A DNA stretch of 64,000 nucleotides from Desulfuromonadales bacterium. Lineage in GTDB: Bacteria > Desulfobacterota > Desulfuromonadia > Desulfuromonadales > BM103. Each line of letters opens with the position of its first letter. Position 1 is the first letter of the stretch. Under the pieces are notes generated by a model. It searched no databases. It was not told the DNA's origin and saw only the letters and a program-made list of their open reading frames with translations. The position numbers and the translations under genes were made by a program. Location of the stretch: the NCBI GenBank assembly GCA_014860225.1, contig JACZKE010000046.1, positions 62,001-126,000 of the forward strand. Reading direction: 5' to 3'. Shown here piece after piece: positions 26,856 to 36,270 of this stretch.

Positions 26856-28153
26856 GAACAATTAAATAAGCCGGCCGCTTCATAATCTGCCGCAGCCTCC
26901 CCCACCAGTAAATCCTGTCGCAGCTCTGCTACCAGATAAAGAGAACCACACACGACAACCGGTTCACTGTGGCTGGCATTTTTCAGTGCTGCAGCGAAAC
27001 CTTCAGCAGCTGTTACATACTCAGAGACTGGTAATGTTTGCTTCTCAGCCCAGGCAACGATTTGTCTTGTCGGGACAGATGCCCCGAAAGCGACCGGGAC
27101 AGCATAGACTGCGGCAGCAAACTTTGCCAACGGCATCAAGATCTTTACCGGGTCGCGCTCACCACTCAGCCCGGTCACCAGATGAATCCGGCGCACCTGC
27201 TGTTCAGCAAGATAATTGGCCAGGCAGGAAATCCCTGCAAGATTATGAGAGACATCCAGCAGAATCTGTCGTGAGTTGCCGCACCATTCCAGCCGTCCGG
27301 GCCAGACAGCCGTCTCTCCGGCAAGACGTATGGCTGTATCACTTATCGCAAAGCCCTGCTTACGCAATTGCATGGCCCCGGCAACAGCCTGGGCGAGGTT
27401 GTCCAGCTGGTGCTCCCCGGCTAAAGCACAGGTTAAACCATCAAGGCGCGAATCTTCGACAGCGACCGATAAATCATGATGGTTGCCCTGCCAGTGAAAA
27501 TCGCGATCAGCAAGACAAACAGCAGCACCATTCTCAAGGGCCGCAGAGAGAATGACTTCGACCGCTGCCTGGTCCTGCTTGCCGATCACGACCGGTACGC
27601 CGGGTTTTATAATACCGGCCTTTTCCGTTGCGATCGAGGCAAGACTATCACCTAGATGTTCATTGTGATCCATGCTGATCGGGGTAATTAAACAAAGTCG
27701 CGGTTCAATAATATTGGTGGCATCAAGGCGCCCGCCGAGGCCAGTTTCAATAACAGCGATATCAACCTGGTGCTCTTTGAAAGCAAGCAGGGCTATCGCA
27801 GTCGTCGCCTCGAAAAAAGTCACCGGGACATCCTCGGCAGCCTGACGTATTTTTTCGACGCACAGTGCTATCTCATTACGACCTATCGGCACACCATTAA
27901 TTCGAATGCGTTCAGTGAAGCAATGTAGATGAGGCGAGGTGTAAAGTCCTACTCGCAGCCCGGAATGCCTGAGCATTTCAGCCAGTAAGACACTGACCGA
28001 ACCTTTGCCGTTGGTTCCGGCAACATGAACACAGGGCAAAGGGTCCCGAAGAAGCGGCAGGCGGGCTTTCAGCTCCCGCATATTCTGCAAGCCAAGCTTG
28101 ACGCCGAAGCGCTGCAGTCCATAAAGGTAATCGAGACTTGCCGAGAAATCCAC
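26852..28153 (-). CDS. folC: Folylpolyglutamate / dihydrofolate synthase
   Basis: Adds glutamate to dihydropteroate and polyglutamate tails to folates. The 433-residue Mur-ligase-type enzyme has the P-loop CVHVAGTNGKGSVSVLLAEM (about residues 41-60). Later come IETGLGGRLDATNII and ITPISMDHNEHLGDSLASIA, FolC signatures, and the C-terminal ligase domain. It lies 3 bp after accD and overlaps lptD. The accD-folC pair is a common proteobacterial arrangement. With folP at 16320 the window holds two folate steps. Confidence 0.96.
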   Translation of the reverse strand: MDFSASLDYLYGLQRFGVKLGLQNMRELKARLPLLRDPLPCVHVAGTNGKGSVSVLLAEMLRHSGLRVGLYTSPHLHCFTERIRINGVPIGRNEIALCVEKIRQAAEDVPVTFFEATTAIALLAFKEHQVDIAVIETGLGGRLDATNIIEPRLCLITPISMDHNEHLGDSLASIATEKAGIIKPGVPVVIGKQDQAAVEVILSAALENGAAVCLADRDFHWQGNHHDLSVAVEDSRLDGLTCALAGEHQLDNLAQAVAGAMQLRKQGFAISDTAIRLAGETAVWPGRLEWCGNSRQILLDVSHNLAGISCLANYLAEQQVRRIHLVTGLSGERDPVKILMPLAKFAAAVYAVPVAFGASVPTRQIVAWAEKQTLPVSEYVTAAEGFAAALKNASHSEPVVVCGSLYLVAELRQDLLVGEAAADYEAAGLFNCS

Positions 28154-28156
28154 TGT

Positions 28157-29005
28157 CTATTGCTTGGTAAATATGCGCAGGGCCTGCGAGAGTTTTGCTT
28201 TCATTTCCTGGCGAGAGACAATCATATCGATCATGCCATGTTCCAGGAGATATTCCGAACGCTGAAAACCATCCGGAAGTTTCTGGCGGATGGTCTGCTC
28301 GATAACACGGGGGCCGGCAAACCCGATAAGGGCCTTCGGCTCAGCAACATTAAGATCGCCAAGCATGGCGAAACTGGCAGTTACGCCACCGGTAGTCGGA
28401 TCGGTGAGTACCGAGATAAACGGTATTCCGGCTTTTTTGAGCTTGGCCAAAGCAGCACTGCTTTTGGCCATCTGCATCAGTGAAAGGATACTCTCCTGCA
28501 TGCGCGCGCCCCCCGAGGAAGAGAAAATCATAACCGGCGCCTTTTTCTCAAGGCCCAGTTCGATTGCCCGCGTTACTTTTTCACCGACGACCGACCCCAT
28601 ACTGCCACCGAGGAAACTGAAATCAAAAACAGCAACAACAACTTCCTGGGCGTTCATCATACCGGAGCCGGTAACAACAGCATCACCGCCACCGTTCTTC
28701 TTAATAGCCGCCTTGATCCGATCGCTATATTTTTTTGTGTCTTTAAACTTCAAAAAATCCACTGATGACATCTCGGCGTCAGTCTCTACAAAAGTCCCTT
28801 CGTCAATAACAAGAGCAATTCTTTCCTTTGCGCTGATGCGAAAATGATAGTCGCATTTTGGACAAACATTCAGATTACGTTCAATCTCTTTGGAGTAGAT
28901 GATCTCTTCGCAGTTTTTACACTTTGTCCAGAGTCCAGCAGGCATTTGAACATTCTTGGTTTCCACCAGCGCAATTGGTGCCTTTGATTTTTTAAACCAG
29001 GCCAT
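28157..29005 (-). CDS. accD: Acetyl-CoA carboxylase carboxyltransferase subunit beta
   Basis: AccD with AccA transfers the carboxyl group from biotin to acetyl-CoA, the first step of fatty-acid synthesis. The 282-residue protein has an N-terminal zinc ribbon (CKNC at about residue 31 and CPKC at about 50), then the crotonase-fold core. Core motifs are [36 protein letters not shown] and [16 protein letters not shown]. Length is usual. It is the first gene of accD-folC-lptD and follows a 318-bp gap after trpA. Confidence 0.98.
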   Translation of the reverse strand: MAWFKKSKAPIALVETKNVQMPAGLWTKCKNCEEIIYSKEIERNLNVCPKCDYHFRISAKERIALVIDEGTFVETDAEMSSVDFLKFKDTKKYSDRIKAAIKKNGGGDAVVTGSGMMNAQEVVVAVFDFSFLGGSMGSVVGEKVTRAIELGLEKKAPVMIFSSSGGARMQESILSLMQMAKSSAALAKLKKAGIPFISVLTDPTTGGVTASFAMLGDLNVAEPKALIGFAGPRVIEQTIRQKLPDGFQRSEYLLEHGMIDMIVSRQEMKAKLSQALRIFTKQ

Positions 29006-29323
29006 GATTTACCTCGCGATTCAGACGGTTTCAGTGTGAGAAAGCGAACCGTTCGTTGCCGTTCAATACCCGACAGCGCTTCTGACAGGATGCCAGTTCC
29101 GCACTGATCATTTCAAGATATCGGGGCTCCATATAAAATATTTTGTCAGGTACTTCCAGTACTTCCTGTTTCTAATACAACCTGGCAAGCTCACTGGCCA
29201 ACGATATTGGCATCATGGGCGCCATTCCTAAAGCCGAGAATTCCAGGCGATTCTAGGATCGAGCTATCTGCTGACCAGGACCGCAACATCCATGACCTGG
29301 CTTGTTTGACGACGAAAGATGAA
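29006..29323. other. 318-bp gap between trpA and accD, no established gene
   Basis: No family signature, tRNA or clear promoter was found. The minus strand has a short frame at 29031-29132 (ATG start, 33 residues, MEPRYLEMISAELASCQKRC and then a Ser-His end) that is open further upstream for 13 codons but has no ribosome site. A GGAAGTAC direct repeat (10-bp period) sits just upstream of it near 29145-29165. This may be a decayed gene or the accD promoter region. Confidence 0.4.
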
Positions 29324-30115
29324 TCAGATCGCCGCCTTAAGTTGTCGAACAAAGGTCCTGACTTCGTCCAGCAGAGCCGGTGAGCCACTGAACTCGGCGA
29401 TCAGTTTGACCAGGGCACTGCCGACAACAACAGCGTCAGCAATCTTAGCGACGGACTTGGCATCTTCCGGAGTAGAGACACCAAATCCAACAGCCACGGG
29501 AACCGGGCTCAGTTTTTTGAGTTCATTGACAGCAGCAGAAATAGCCTCTGCGTCTACCTGCTGACTGCCGGTTACACCGGTCATGGAGACGTAGTAGAGG
29601 AATCCTTCACCACCTGCAGCAAGCTGGATGCTACGTTGCTCGCCAGTCGTTGGAGCCAGCAGCGTAATCAGGTCGATTCCGGCATTTATGAGAAACGGAT
29701 GCAATTCTTCCGCCTCTTCAGGAGGCAGATCAACCAGCAGCAAACCGTCGACGCCGGCCGTTGCCGCCTCACGGGCGAATCGTTCAGGCCCATAGCAGAA
29801 GACCGGATTGTAATAACCCATCAATACAATCGGCACGTTGCTATGTTGACGAACTCTTGCAACCATATCGAGCACTCCGCGCAGCGTCGTTCCGGAATCC
29901 AACGCTCGCTCCGAAGCGAGCTGAATCGTCGGGCCATCTGCCATTGGGTCGGAGAAGGGGAAGCCGAGCTCAATAAGGTCAACGCCGGATTCAATAAGCG
30001 TATGAATGATCTTTTCGCTGGTTGCCAGATCCGGATCACCTGCAGTAATAAAGGTGATGAGAGCTTTCGCTCCACGCTCTTTCAGAGCGTTCAAGGTAGC
30101 GGTAATAGTTGACAT
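29324..30115 (-). CDS. trpA: Tryptophan synthase alpha subunit
   Basis: TrpA cleaves indole-3-glycerol phosphate to indole and glyceraldehyde-3-P and channels indole to TrpB. The 263-residue barrel has the signature LIELGFPFSDPMADGPTIQ with the catalytic Glu (about residue 48) and Asp (about 59), and YYVSMTGVTGSQ for the phosphate loop. It is the last trp gene, separated from trpB by a helicase and a uracil-DNA glycosylase gene. Length is normal. Confidence 0.98.
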   Translation of the reverse strand: MSTITATLNALKERGAKALITFITAGDPDLATSEKIIHTLIESGVDLIELGFPFSDPMADGPTIQLASERALDSGTTLRGVLDMVARVRQHSNVPIVLMGYYNPVFCYGPERFAREAATAGVDGLLLVDLPPEEAEELHPFLINAGIDLITLLAPTTGEQRSIQLAAGGEGFLYYVSMTGVTGSQQVDAEAISAAVNELKKLSPVPVAVGFGVSTPEDAKSVAKIADAVVVGSALVKLIAEFSGSPALLDEVRTFVRQLKAAI

Positions 30116-30168
30116 GGAGTTTATAACTCTCCGAAGAAATAAATTTTATCGGCACAGAACGATTGTTA

Positions 30169-30849
30169 TCAATCGTTTTCTTCCTGTACCAATGATTTGA
30201 CTAATTCGAGCAGGTCAAGAAACATCTTGTCATTCATTCGGCCAGTCTGAACATTGTAACGGCTGGTATGGTAGCAACCGACTAACCAGAGCCCATTGGG
30301 CAACAGAAAACTGCTCGCATGGCTGAAAGGAATATCAGACAGGCGCTTAATTAATCCCTGGGCCTGGAAGAGCCGCAACAGGCTGTTGTGAGCACCATGC
30401 CCGAGGGCAATGATCACACGAAGACGCTTCAGATCTGACAATTCTGCTTCGAGATATGACCGGCACTCGGCAAACTCGTCGGCGCTCGGGCGATTTTCAG
30501 GAGGCAGGCATTTGACCGCGTTGGTAATATAAAGATCTCGCAATGTCAAGCCATCGTATGCAGACAAGGCTTCCGCCTGGTTGGAAAATCCTGCACGATG
30601 CAACAGCGGGTACATGAAATTGCCCGCACCATCTCCGGTAAAGGGTCGGCCGGTCCGATTTGCGCCATGGGCGCCAGGAGCCAAACCGACCAGGCATACA
30701 CGTGCTTGCAGATCACCGAAACCGTTGACCGGGGCATTCCGATAATCGGCACGCAGACGCCCCCTGGCTGGTGCAAGTTGGGCCATAAAGGCAGTCAGTC
30801 GTGCACACTTTGTACAACAGTCAAGACCATCAAGACAAATTCCGGGCAC
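30169..30849 (-). CDS. Uracil-DNA glycosylase, family 5 (UdgB-like)
   Basis: Removes uracil (and probably hypoxanthine) from DNA. The 226-residue protein has motif 1 LVGLAPGAHGANRTGRPFTG (family 5 form, without the polar catalytic residue of other UDGs) and motif 2 GCYHTSRYNVQTGR. Four cysteines in CTKC (N-terminus) and CLPPENRPSADEFAEC fit the [4Fe-4S] ligands. The GTG at 30849, 7 bp after the helicase stop, with AAAGAGG upstream, is the likely start. A longer frame would run inside the helicase gene. Confidence 0.92.
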   Translation of the reverse strand: MPGICLDGLDCCTKCARLTAFMAQLAPARGRLRADYRNAPVNGFGDLQARVCLVGLAPGAHGANRTGRPFTGDGAGNFMYPLLHRAGFSNQAEALSAYDGLTLRDLYITNAVKCLPPENRPSADEFAECRSYLEAELSDLKRLRVIIALGHGAHNSLLRLFQAQGLIKRLSDIPFSHASSFLLPNGLWLVGCYHTSRYNVQTGRMNDKMFLDLLELVKSLVQEEND

Positions 30850-30856
30850 GCTATTG

Positions 30857-32119
30857 TTACCTCTTTGGACTCGGCTTGCCGCCGGGACGCCTGCGCCGTG
30901 GTGGTAACGACTTGCCTCCACCACTTCTTTTTTCCGGCGCATGCGGTTTTTTGTGGGGCACGCCACGCTTGTAATCATGACAAAGGTCTTCGTCGCGCGG
31001 GACAGTGCTCGGAATTTTCTGGCCGATATACTCCTCGATGTCAGGGAGGAAATAGGCCAGGTCTTCATCAGCAAAGCTGATCGACTTGCCGCCTGCACCC
31101 GCTCGCGCTGTTCTGCCGATACGATGAACATAGTCATCCGCATCCTGAGGCAGATCATAATTGATCACGTGGGTTACGCCCTCAATATGCAGACCGCGCG
31201 AAGCGACGTCGGTGGCCACCAGAAAATTCAGTTTTCCAGCCTTAAAATCATCGAGGATACGCAGTCGACGATTCTGGGGGATATCCCCGGACAGAACGGC
31301 CACCTTGAAATTGTTCAACTGCAGACGTCCGGAGAGATGTTCACACTCCCTCTTGGTGTTTGCAAAAACCAGGACCCTGACCGGTTCCACTTCTTTCTGA
31401 AGCAAGCCGAGCAGAAGGGGAAACTTTTCCCGCCGTGAGACATGGTAAACAATCTGCTCTACGCGTTCGGCCGTCACCTGTCCAGGTTCAATACGCACTT
31501 TCTCAGCGAGATTCATAAACTCGTAGGCCAACTCCATGACACGTTGAGACAGGGTTGCCGAAAAGAGCATCGTCTGGCGTTTCTCAAATGGCGGCAGTTT
31601 ACGCAGGATATATCGCAGGTCGCGAATAAACCCCATATCGAACATTCGATCCGCCTCATCGATGACCAGAGATTCGACGTGTTGCAGAGTGAATACATTC
31701 TGCTTCGCATAATCGATCAGTCGTCCTGGAGTGGCGACAATAATATCGACGCCATCCTGCAAGGCACGTCGCTGTTTTTCATAGTCAACGCCACCGAAGA
31801 TAGCCTGAACTTTGAAGGGACAGCAGACGCCCAAAGCGATGGCATCGGCACAGATCTGCACCACCAGCTCACGGGTCGGAGCCAGTACCAGGGCCCGCGG
31901 GCCACGAGACGAAGTTGATGTGTTTTTCAGCAGCCGGGTAAAGAGGGCGATAAGAAACGCTGCCGTTTTACCAGTACCGGTCTGGGCCTGTGCAGCAACG
32001 TCATGTCCTTGCAGTGCCAGAGGGATAGCTTCTTCCTGGACTGGAGTCAGGTCAACAAAGCCAACCCGCTCAATGCCTCGCATAACTTCCGAGGGGAGAT
32101 CGAGTTCAGTAAATTTCAT
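30857..32119 (-). CDS. DEAD-box ATP-dependent RNA helicase (RhlE-like)
   Basis: A 420-residue helicase. Ordered motifs are the Q motif (GFVDLTPVQEEAIPLAL), motif I AQTGTGKTAA, Ia PTRELVVQ, II VIDEADRMFDMGF, III SAT, then ATDVASRGLHI and VI HRIGRTARAGAGG. A basic, Gly/Pro/Lys-rich C-terminal tail of about 45 residues probably binds RNA, as in RhlE/CsdA types. It likely remodels rRNA or mRNA. It sits inside the trp cluster between trpB and trpA with an 81-bp gap upstream. Confidence 0.96.
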   Translation of the reverse strand: MKFTELDLPSEVMRGIERVGFVDLTPVQEEAIPLALQGHDVAAQAQTGTGKTAAFLIALFTRLLKNTSTSSRGPRALVLAPTRELVVQICADAIALGVCCPFKVQAIFGGVDYEKQRRALQDGVDIIVATPGRLIDYAKQNVFTLQHVESLVIDEADRMFDMGFIRDLRYILRKLPPFEKRQTMLFSATLSQRVMELAYEFMNLAEKVRIEPGQVTAERVEQIVYHVSRREKFPLLLGLLQKEVEPVRVLVFANTKRECEHLSGRLQLNNFKVAVLSGDIPQNRRLRILDDFKAGKLNFLVATDVASRGLHIEGVTHVINYDLPQDADDYVHRIGRTARAGAGGKSISFADEDLAYFLPDIEEYIGQKIPSTVPRDEDLCHDYKRGVPHKKPHAPEKRSGGGKSLPPRRRRPGGKPSPKR

Positions 32120-32142
32120 GCAAAATGACGACAGTCCAGAGA

Positions 32143-32156
32143 TTTAAACGTTTAAA
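32143..32156. promoter_or_regulatory. 14-bp palindrome upstream of the helicase gene
   Basis: TTTAAACGTTTAAA is a perfect palindrome, 23 bp before the helicase ATG and 42 bp after the trpB stop. Its position suggests an operator or RNA structure controlling the inserted helicase-UDG pair. No clear -35/-10 pair accompanies it. Confidence 0.35.
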
Positions 32157-32200
32157 GCGTATTCTTTCCACGTTCTTATTCCGAGTACCGTGTCCCTTGT

Positions 32201-33397
32201 TTAGAGTTCTACACCCATTGCTTCGGCAACGGTGTGAATATCTTTATCGCCGCGACCGGAAAGGCAGACGACGATCACTGCGTCCGGGGAAAGCTCCGGA
32301 GCAAGCTTGAGAAGATGGGCAACAGCATGGGCACTTTCCAGGGCAGGAATAATCCCTTCCATTTCCGTCAACATCCGGAAAGCCGCAAGGGCCTCATCAT
32401 CGGTGACTGAAACATATTCTGCGCGGCCGAGATCGTTGAGAAGAGCATGTTCAGGTCCGACACCAGGGTAGTCCAGCCCGGCTGAGATCGAGTGGGCATG
32501 TTGGATCTGGCCATCTTCGTTTTGCAAAAGGTACGTCTTGTTGCCATGCAGTACGCCGACTCGACCGGCAGAGATGCTCGCCGCATGCTTGCCGGTTGCC
32601 ACACCGAGCCCAGCCGCCTCGACCCCGATCAGGCGCACTGATGAATCATTAATGAACGGATAAAAGAGCCCCATGGCGTTAGAGCCGCCACCGATGCATG
32701 CTACGGCAACATCGGGCAGACGCCCTTCCGCATCAAGTATCTGTTGTTTGGATTCAAGACCGATAACAGACTGGAAATCGCGAACCATCTGCGGATAAGG
32801 GTGCGGTCCGGCCACCGTGCCAATCACATAAAAGGTGTCACGTACATGACTGACCCAATAGCGCAGGGCTTCGTTCATGGCATCCTTAAGGGTTGCGGTG
32901 CCACTGGTGACTTCATGGACACGGGCACCGAGCAGTTTCATGCGAAAGACATTCAGAGACTGGCGTCTGATATCCTCAGTCCCCATAAAAATGTCGCATT
33001 CCATATCGAAGAGCGCTGCAACAGTCGCTGTCGCAACCCCATGTTGTCCGGCACCGGTTTCAGCAATCACCTTGCGTTTGCCCATACGACGCGCCAGGAG
33101 AACCTGTCCGACAGTATTGTTGACCTTGTGGGCGCCAGTATGATTCAAATCCTCACGTTTCAGGTAAATCTTGGCGCCTCCCAGATGTTCTGTTAATCTC
33201 CGTGCGAAATAAAGCGGGCTTGGCCGACCGACGTAGTCTTTGAGATAATTTTTAAACTCTGACTGGAACGAGGCATCGACCTGAGACTGATTGTAGCTCT
33301 CCTCCAGTTCCAGCAGTGCCGGCATCAGGGTCTCAGCAACATAGCGGCCACCATATTGGCCGAAATGTCCGAGAAGATCAGGCTGTTGGTAGCTCAC
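32201..33397 (-). CDS. trpB: Tryptophan synthase beta subunit (TrpB1 type)
   Basis: PLP enzyme joining indole and serine to tryptophan. The 398-residue protein starts [20 protein letters not shown] and has the PLP lysine in [18 protein letters not shown] (about residue 90). [15 protein letters not shown] binds the cofactor phosphate. These features mark the TrpB1 form that complexes with TrpA. The GTG start follows the trpF stop directly (TAA-GTG). A second, distinct trpB2 lies two genes upstream. Confidence 0.98.
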   Translation of the reverse strand: MSYQQPDLLGHFGQYGGRYVAETLMPALLELEESYNQSQVDASFQSEFKNYLKDYVGRPSPLYFARRLTEHLGGAKIYLKREDLNHTGAHKVNNTVGQVLLARRMGKRKVIAETGAGQHGVATATVAALFDMECDIFMGTEDIRRQSLNVFRMKLLGARVHEVTSGTATLKDAMNEALRYWVSHVRDTFYVIGTVAGPHPYPQMVRDFQSVIGLESKQQILDAEGRLPDVAVACIGGGSNAMGLFYPFINDSSVRLIGVEAAGLGVATGKHAASISAGRVGVLHGNKTYLLQNEDGQIQHAHSISAGLDYPGVGPEHALLNDLGRAEYVSVTDDEALAAFRMLTEMEGIIPALESAHAVAHLLKLAPELSPDAVIVVCLSGRGDKDIHTVAEAMGVEL

Positions 33398-34030
33398 TTA
33401 AAGTGCCTCCTTGGCCGCACGGATAAACCGGGCCACCTTTTCCGGGTCTTTTCGCCCAGGCTTGCTTTCAACCCCACTCGAGACATCAACTCCGTAAGGA
33501 CGTACCTGGCGCACGGCCTCGGTAACATTCTCCGGATTGAGCCCGCCAGCCAGAATGACCCGATGCTGTGCAGCAATAAGTGCGGCTTGTGCCCAGTCGC
33601 AACGATGGCCGGTGCCACCGAACTGATCAGGGACGTATGCATCGAGCAACAGGGCAGAGACCTGATACGCATCGCATGCTTCACTGTGCGACATCTGTTT
33701 ATTCAGGCGCACGGCCTTGATCACCCGGCAAGGAGGAAAGCTGCACTGGTCAGGTTGCTCATCTCCATGTAATTGTATCGTATCCAGTCCACAAAAATCG
33801 ACTATCTCGCGAATCCGGGCCGGAGCTTCATTTACAAACAGACCGACTGTCGTTACCAGCGGGGGCAAGTCAGCGATAATCCACCTTGCCCGATCCGGAT
33901 CGATGAACCGGGGGCTGCCGGGATAAAAAACAAACCCGAGGGCGTCCGCGCCGCAAACCGACGCGTGACGAGCATCCTCGAGATCAGTGATGCCGCAAAT
34001 CTTCACCCGCGGCACACTGTAAATGGTCAT
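33398..34030 (-). CDS. trpF: Phosphoribosylanthranilate isomerase
   Basis: Catalyses the Amadori rearrangement of phosphoribosylanthranilate in tryptophan synthesis. The 210-residue TIM barrel begins RVKICGITDLEDARHA with the catalytic Cys. It has ALGFVFYPGSPRFID, IQLHGDEQPDQC and the C-terminal phosphate loop region GVDVSSGVESKPGRKD with the catalytic Asp. It lies 3 bp after trpB2 and abuts trpB. Confidence 0.98.
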   Translation of the reverse strand: MTIYSVPRVKICGITDLEDARHASVCGADALGFVFYPGSPRFIDPDRARWIIADLPPLVTTVGLFVNEAPARIREIVDFCGLDTIQLHGDEQPDQCSFPPCRVIKAVRLNKQMSHSEACDAYQVSALLLDAYVPDQFGGTGHRCDWAQAALIAAQHRVILAGGLNPENVTEAVRQVRPYGVDVSSGVESKPGRKDPEKVARFIRAAKEAL

Positions 34031-34033
34031 TGA

Positions 34034-35386
34034 TCAGCCAACCTTGGGCAAATGAGACAATGATTCTTTGATCGCGTCTTCCGGGTACTCATAATCTTGC
34101 AACTCGTTGTTGAGATAGGCATCGTAAGCGGCCATGTCGACATGCCCATGGCCGGACAAGTTGAAGAGAATAACTCTCTCCTTGCCTTCCTCTTTGGCCA
34201 GCAGGGCCTCGTCAATCGCGCCACGGATGGCGTGGGACGATTCGGGGGCAGGTATAATCGACTCAGTACGAGCAAACAATACGGCCGCTTCGAAACAGGC
34301 AATCTGTGGCACCGCTCTGGTTTCAACAATCCCTTCATGCACAAGCTGCGACACCAGAGGAGAGGCACCATGGTAGCGCAGACCACCGGCATGAATGCCA
34401 GGGGGCATGAAATCATGACCAAGGGTGTACATCCGTGAGATAGGCGCCATCTTTGCCGTATCACCGTAATCAAAAGCGTAAATGCCCTTGGTCAGAGTAG
34501 GACAGCTGGCCGGTTCTACCGCCAGGAGTCGAACCTCCTTGCCGTTTGCCTTGTCCGAAACGAAGGGGAAGGCAATCCCGGCAAAATTGGAACCACCACC
34601 ATGACAGCCGATAACCACATCAGGGTAGTCGCCGGCAATCTTGAGCTGCTCCTTGGCTTCGAGGCCGATGATCGTCTGATGCATACAGACATGATTCAGC
34701 ACACTGCCGAGAGAGTAGCGGGTATCCTCATGGGTAGCCGCATCTTCAACCGCTTCGCTGATGGCGATACCCAGAGAGCCCTGGTTGTCGGGATCTTTGG
34801 CGAGGATAGCCCGACCTGCGCTGGTCCGGTTTGAGGGTGAAGGAAAAACCTCTGCACCCCACAGCTGCATCATGCTTTTCCGATAAGGCTTCTGACCGTA
34901 AGAGACCTTGACCATGTAAACCGTACACTTCAGGCCGAAAAGCTGGCAAGCCATAGCTATGGATGAGCCCCACTGCCCTGCACCGGTTTCTGAAGCAATC
35001 CGCTTAGTGCCTGCAATTTTGTTGTAGTACGCCTGCGGTACTGCGGTATTCGGCTTATGAGATCCGGCCGGGGACACGCCTTCATACTTGTAATAAATTT
35101 TTGCCGGAGTTCCGAGGGCCTTTTCAAGTTTGTGCGCCCGAAACATGGGTGAGGGGCGCCATAACTTGTAAATTTCCCTGACCTCTTCCGGAATATCTAT
35201 CCAGCGCTCTTGAGAAACCTCCTGCTCAATGAGGCCCATGGGAAAAAGCGGCAGGAGATCGTCCGGGGTCACCGGCTGCATCGTCACGGGGTGGATGACC
35301 GGCGCCATCTGCCCGGGCATATCCGGAATAATATTATACCACTGCTTGGGAAGTTGGTCTTCACTGAGAAGAATCTTGGTCAGCAT
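34034..35386 (-). CDS. Tryptophan synthase beta-like protein, TrpB2 type
   Basis: A 450-residue PLP protein of the TrpB2 family. The PLP lysine lies in [20 protein letters not shown] (about residue 120); TrpB1 has NHTGAHK there. [16 protein letters not shown] binds phosphate, and family-specific insertions and a longer N-terminus explain the length. TrpB2 proteins usually do not bind TrpA well and are thought to convert free indole and serine, or O-phosphoserine in some archaea, to tryptophan. Both types in one trp operon is noteworthy. GGAG precedes the ATG. Exact substrate is not resolved here. Confidence 0.94.
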   Translation of the reverse strand: MLTKILLSEDQLPKQWYNIIPDMPGQMAPVIHPVTMQPVTPDDLLPLFPMGLIEQEVSQERWIDIPEEVREIYKLWRPSPMFRAHKLEKALGTPAKIYYKYEGVSPAGSHKPNTAVPQAYYNKIAGTKRIASETGAGQWGSSIAMACQLFGLKCTVYMVKVSYGQKPYRKSMMQLWGAEVFPSPSNRTSAGRAILAKDPDNQGSLGIAISEAVEDAATHEDTRYSLGSVLNHVCMHQTIIGLEAKEQLKIAGDYPDVVIGCHGGGSNFAGIAFPFVSDKANGKEVRLLAVEPASCPTLTKGIYAFDYGDTAKMAPISRMYTLGHDFMPPGIHAGGLRYHGASPLVSQLVHEGIVETRAVPQIACFEAAVLFARTESIIPAPESSHAIRGAIDEALLAKEEGKERVILFNLSGHGHVDMAAYDAYLNNELQDYEYPEDAIKESLSHLPKVG

Positions 35387-35431
35387 GAGACATCTCCTTG
35401 AGATAATAGTAATGGAATAAAATATTGACTA

Positions 35432-36232
35432 TCAGCAGATATCTACCTGAAGCTCGCGAAGCTTGGCACCGATATCATCTTCACGCATAAGCGATTCTCC
35501 AACCAGGAATCCTTGTGCACCAGCATGCTGCAGTCGCAGGATATCAGCGCGGCAGACGATACCACTCTCTGCGACGACAAAATAACCTGCTGGAATCAAC
35601 GGCAACAATCGTTCCGTCGTTGCCAGATCGATCTCGAATGTCTGCAGGTTGCGATTGTTGATACCAATCAGCTCGCATCCAGTAGTCAGCGCTGTCTCCA
35701 GCTCTGATTCGTCATGGACTTCCAGCAATACGTCGAGGTGAAGCTCGGTTGCCAGTGCATTGTACTCTGCCAGCTGTCCGGCATCAAGCATGGCGGCAAT
35801 CAACAGTATTGCGTCGGCACCGGCAACCCGTGCCTCGTAAATCTGATATGGATCACAGATAAAATCCTTGCGCAGCAACGGCAGGTTGACAACTTCCCTT
35901 ATTTTGCCGAGGTACAGCAAATGCCCCATGAAAAAGTGTTCGTCAGTTAGCACCGACAAACAGGTGGCACCATTATCCTGGTAGATTCCTGCAATCGCCA
36001 GAGGGTCGAAGTCTGCGCGAATCACTCCTTTGCTGGGAGACCCTTTTTTGACTTCTGCAATGACTGCTGTCCAGCCAGAGTCTGCCGTTGCTCGCAGAGC
36101 CCGCAAAAAACCTCTCGGATGGTCTTCAAGGTCGTCAACGCCACGCTGTAATGACATGAGAGAGCGGCGTCTCTTGGCTAAAGCAACTTCCCGCCGTTTA
36201 TGTTCGGCAATTTTATCAAGAATCATAAGCAT
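35432..36232 (-). CDS. trpC: Indole-3-glycerol phosphate synthase
   Basis: Closes the indole ring from carboxyphenylamino-deoxyribulose phosphate. The 266-residue barrel has VIAEVKKGSPSKGVIRADFD (the Lys and SPS motif) and PLLRKDFICDPYQIYEAR with the catalytic Lys. LIGINNRNLQTFEID and VAESGI follow near the C-terminus. No trpF is fused; trpF is a separate gene here. It lies 38 bp after trpD. Start could be 36232 or the ATG two codons in. Confidence 0.98.
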   Translation of the reverse strand: MLMILDKIAEHKRREVALAKRRRSLMSLQRGVDDLEDHPRGFLRALRATADSGWTAVIAEVKKGSPSKGVIRADFDPLAIAGIYQDNGATCLSVLTDEHFFMGHLLYLGKIREVVNLPLLRKDFICDPYQIYEARVAGADAILLIAAMLDAGQLAEYNALATELHLDVLLEVHDESELETALTTGCELIGINNRNLQTFEIDLATTERLLPLIPAGYFVVAESGIVCRADILRLQHAGAQGFLVGESLMREDDIGAKLRELQVDIC

Positions 36233-36270
36233 TGACCGGATAAAGGTGAAAATAGCAAGCGATGTTCAGC

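Noticed and set aside
30850-31158. Longer N-terminus for the uracil-DNA glycosylase
   Set aside because: It would run inside the helicase coding region; the GTG at 30849 with AAAGAGG and the CxxC right after it is a better start.
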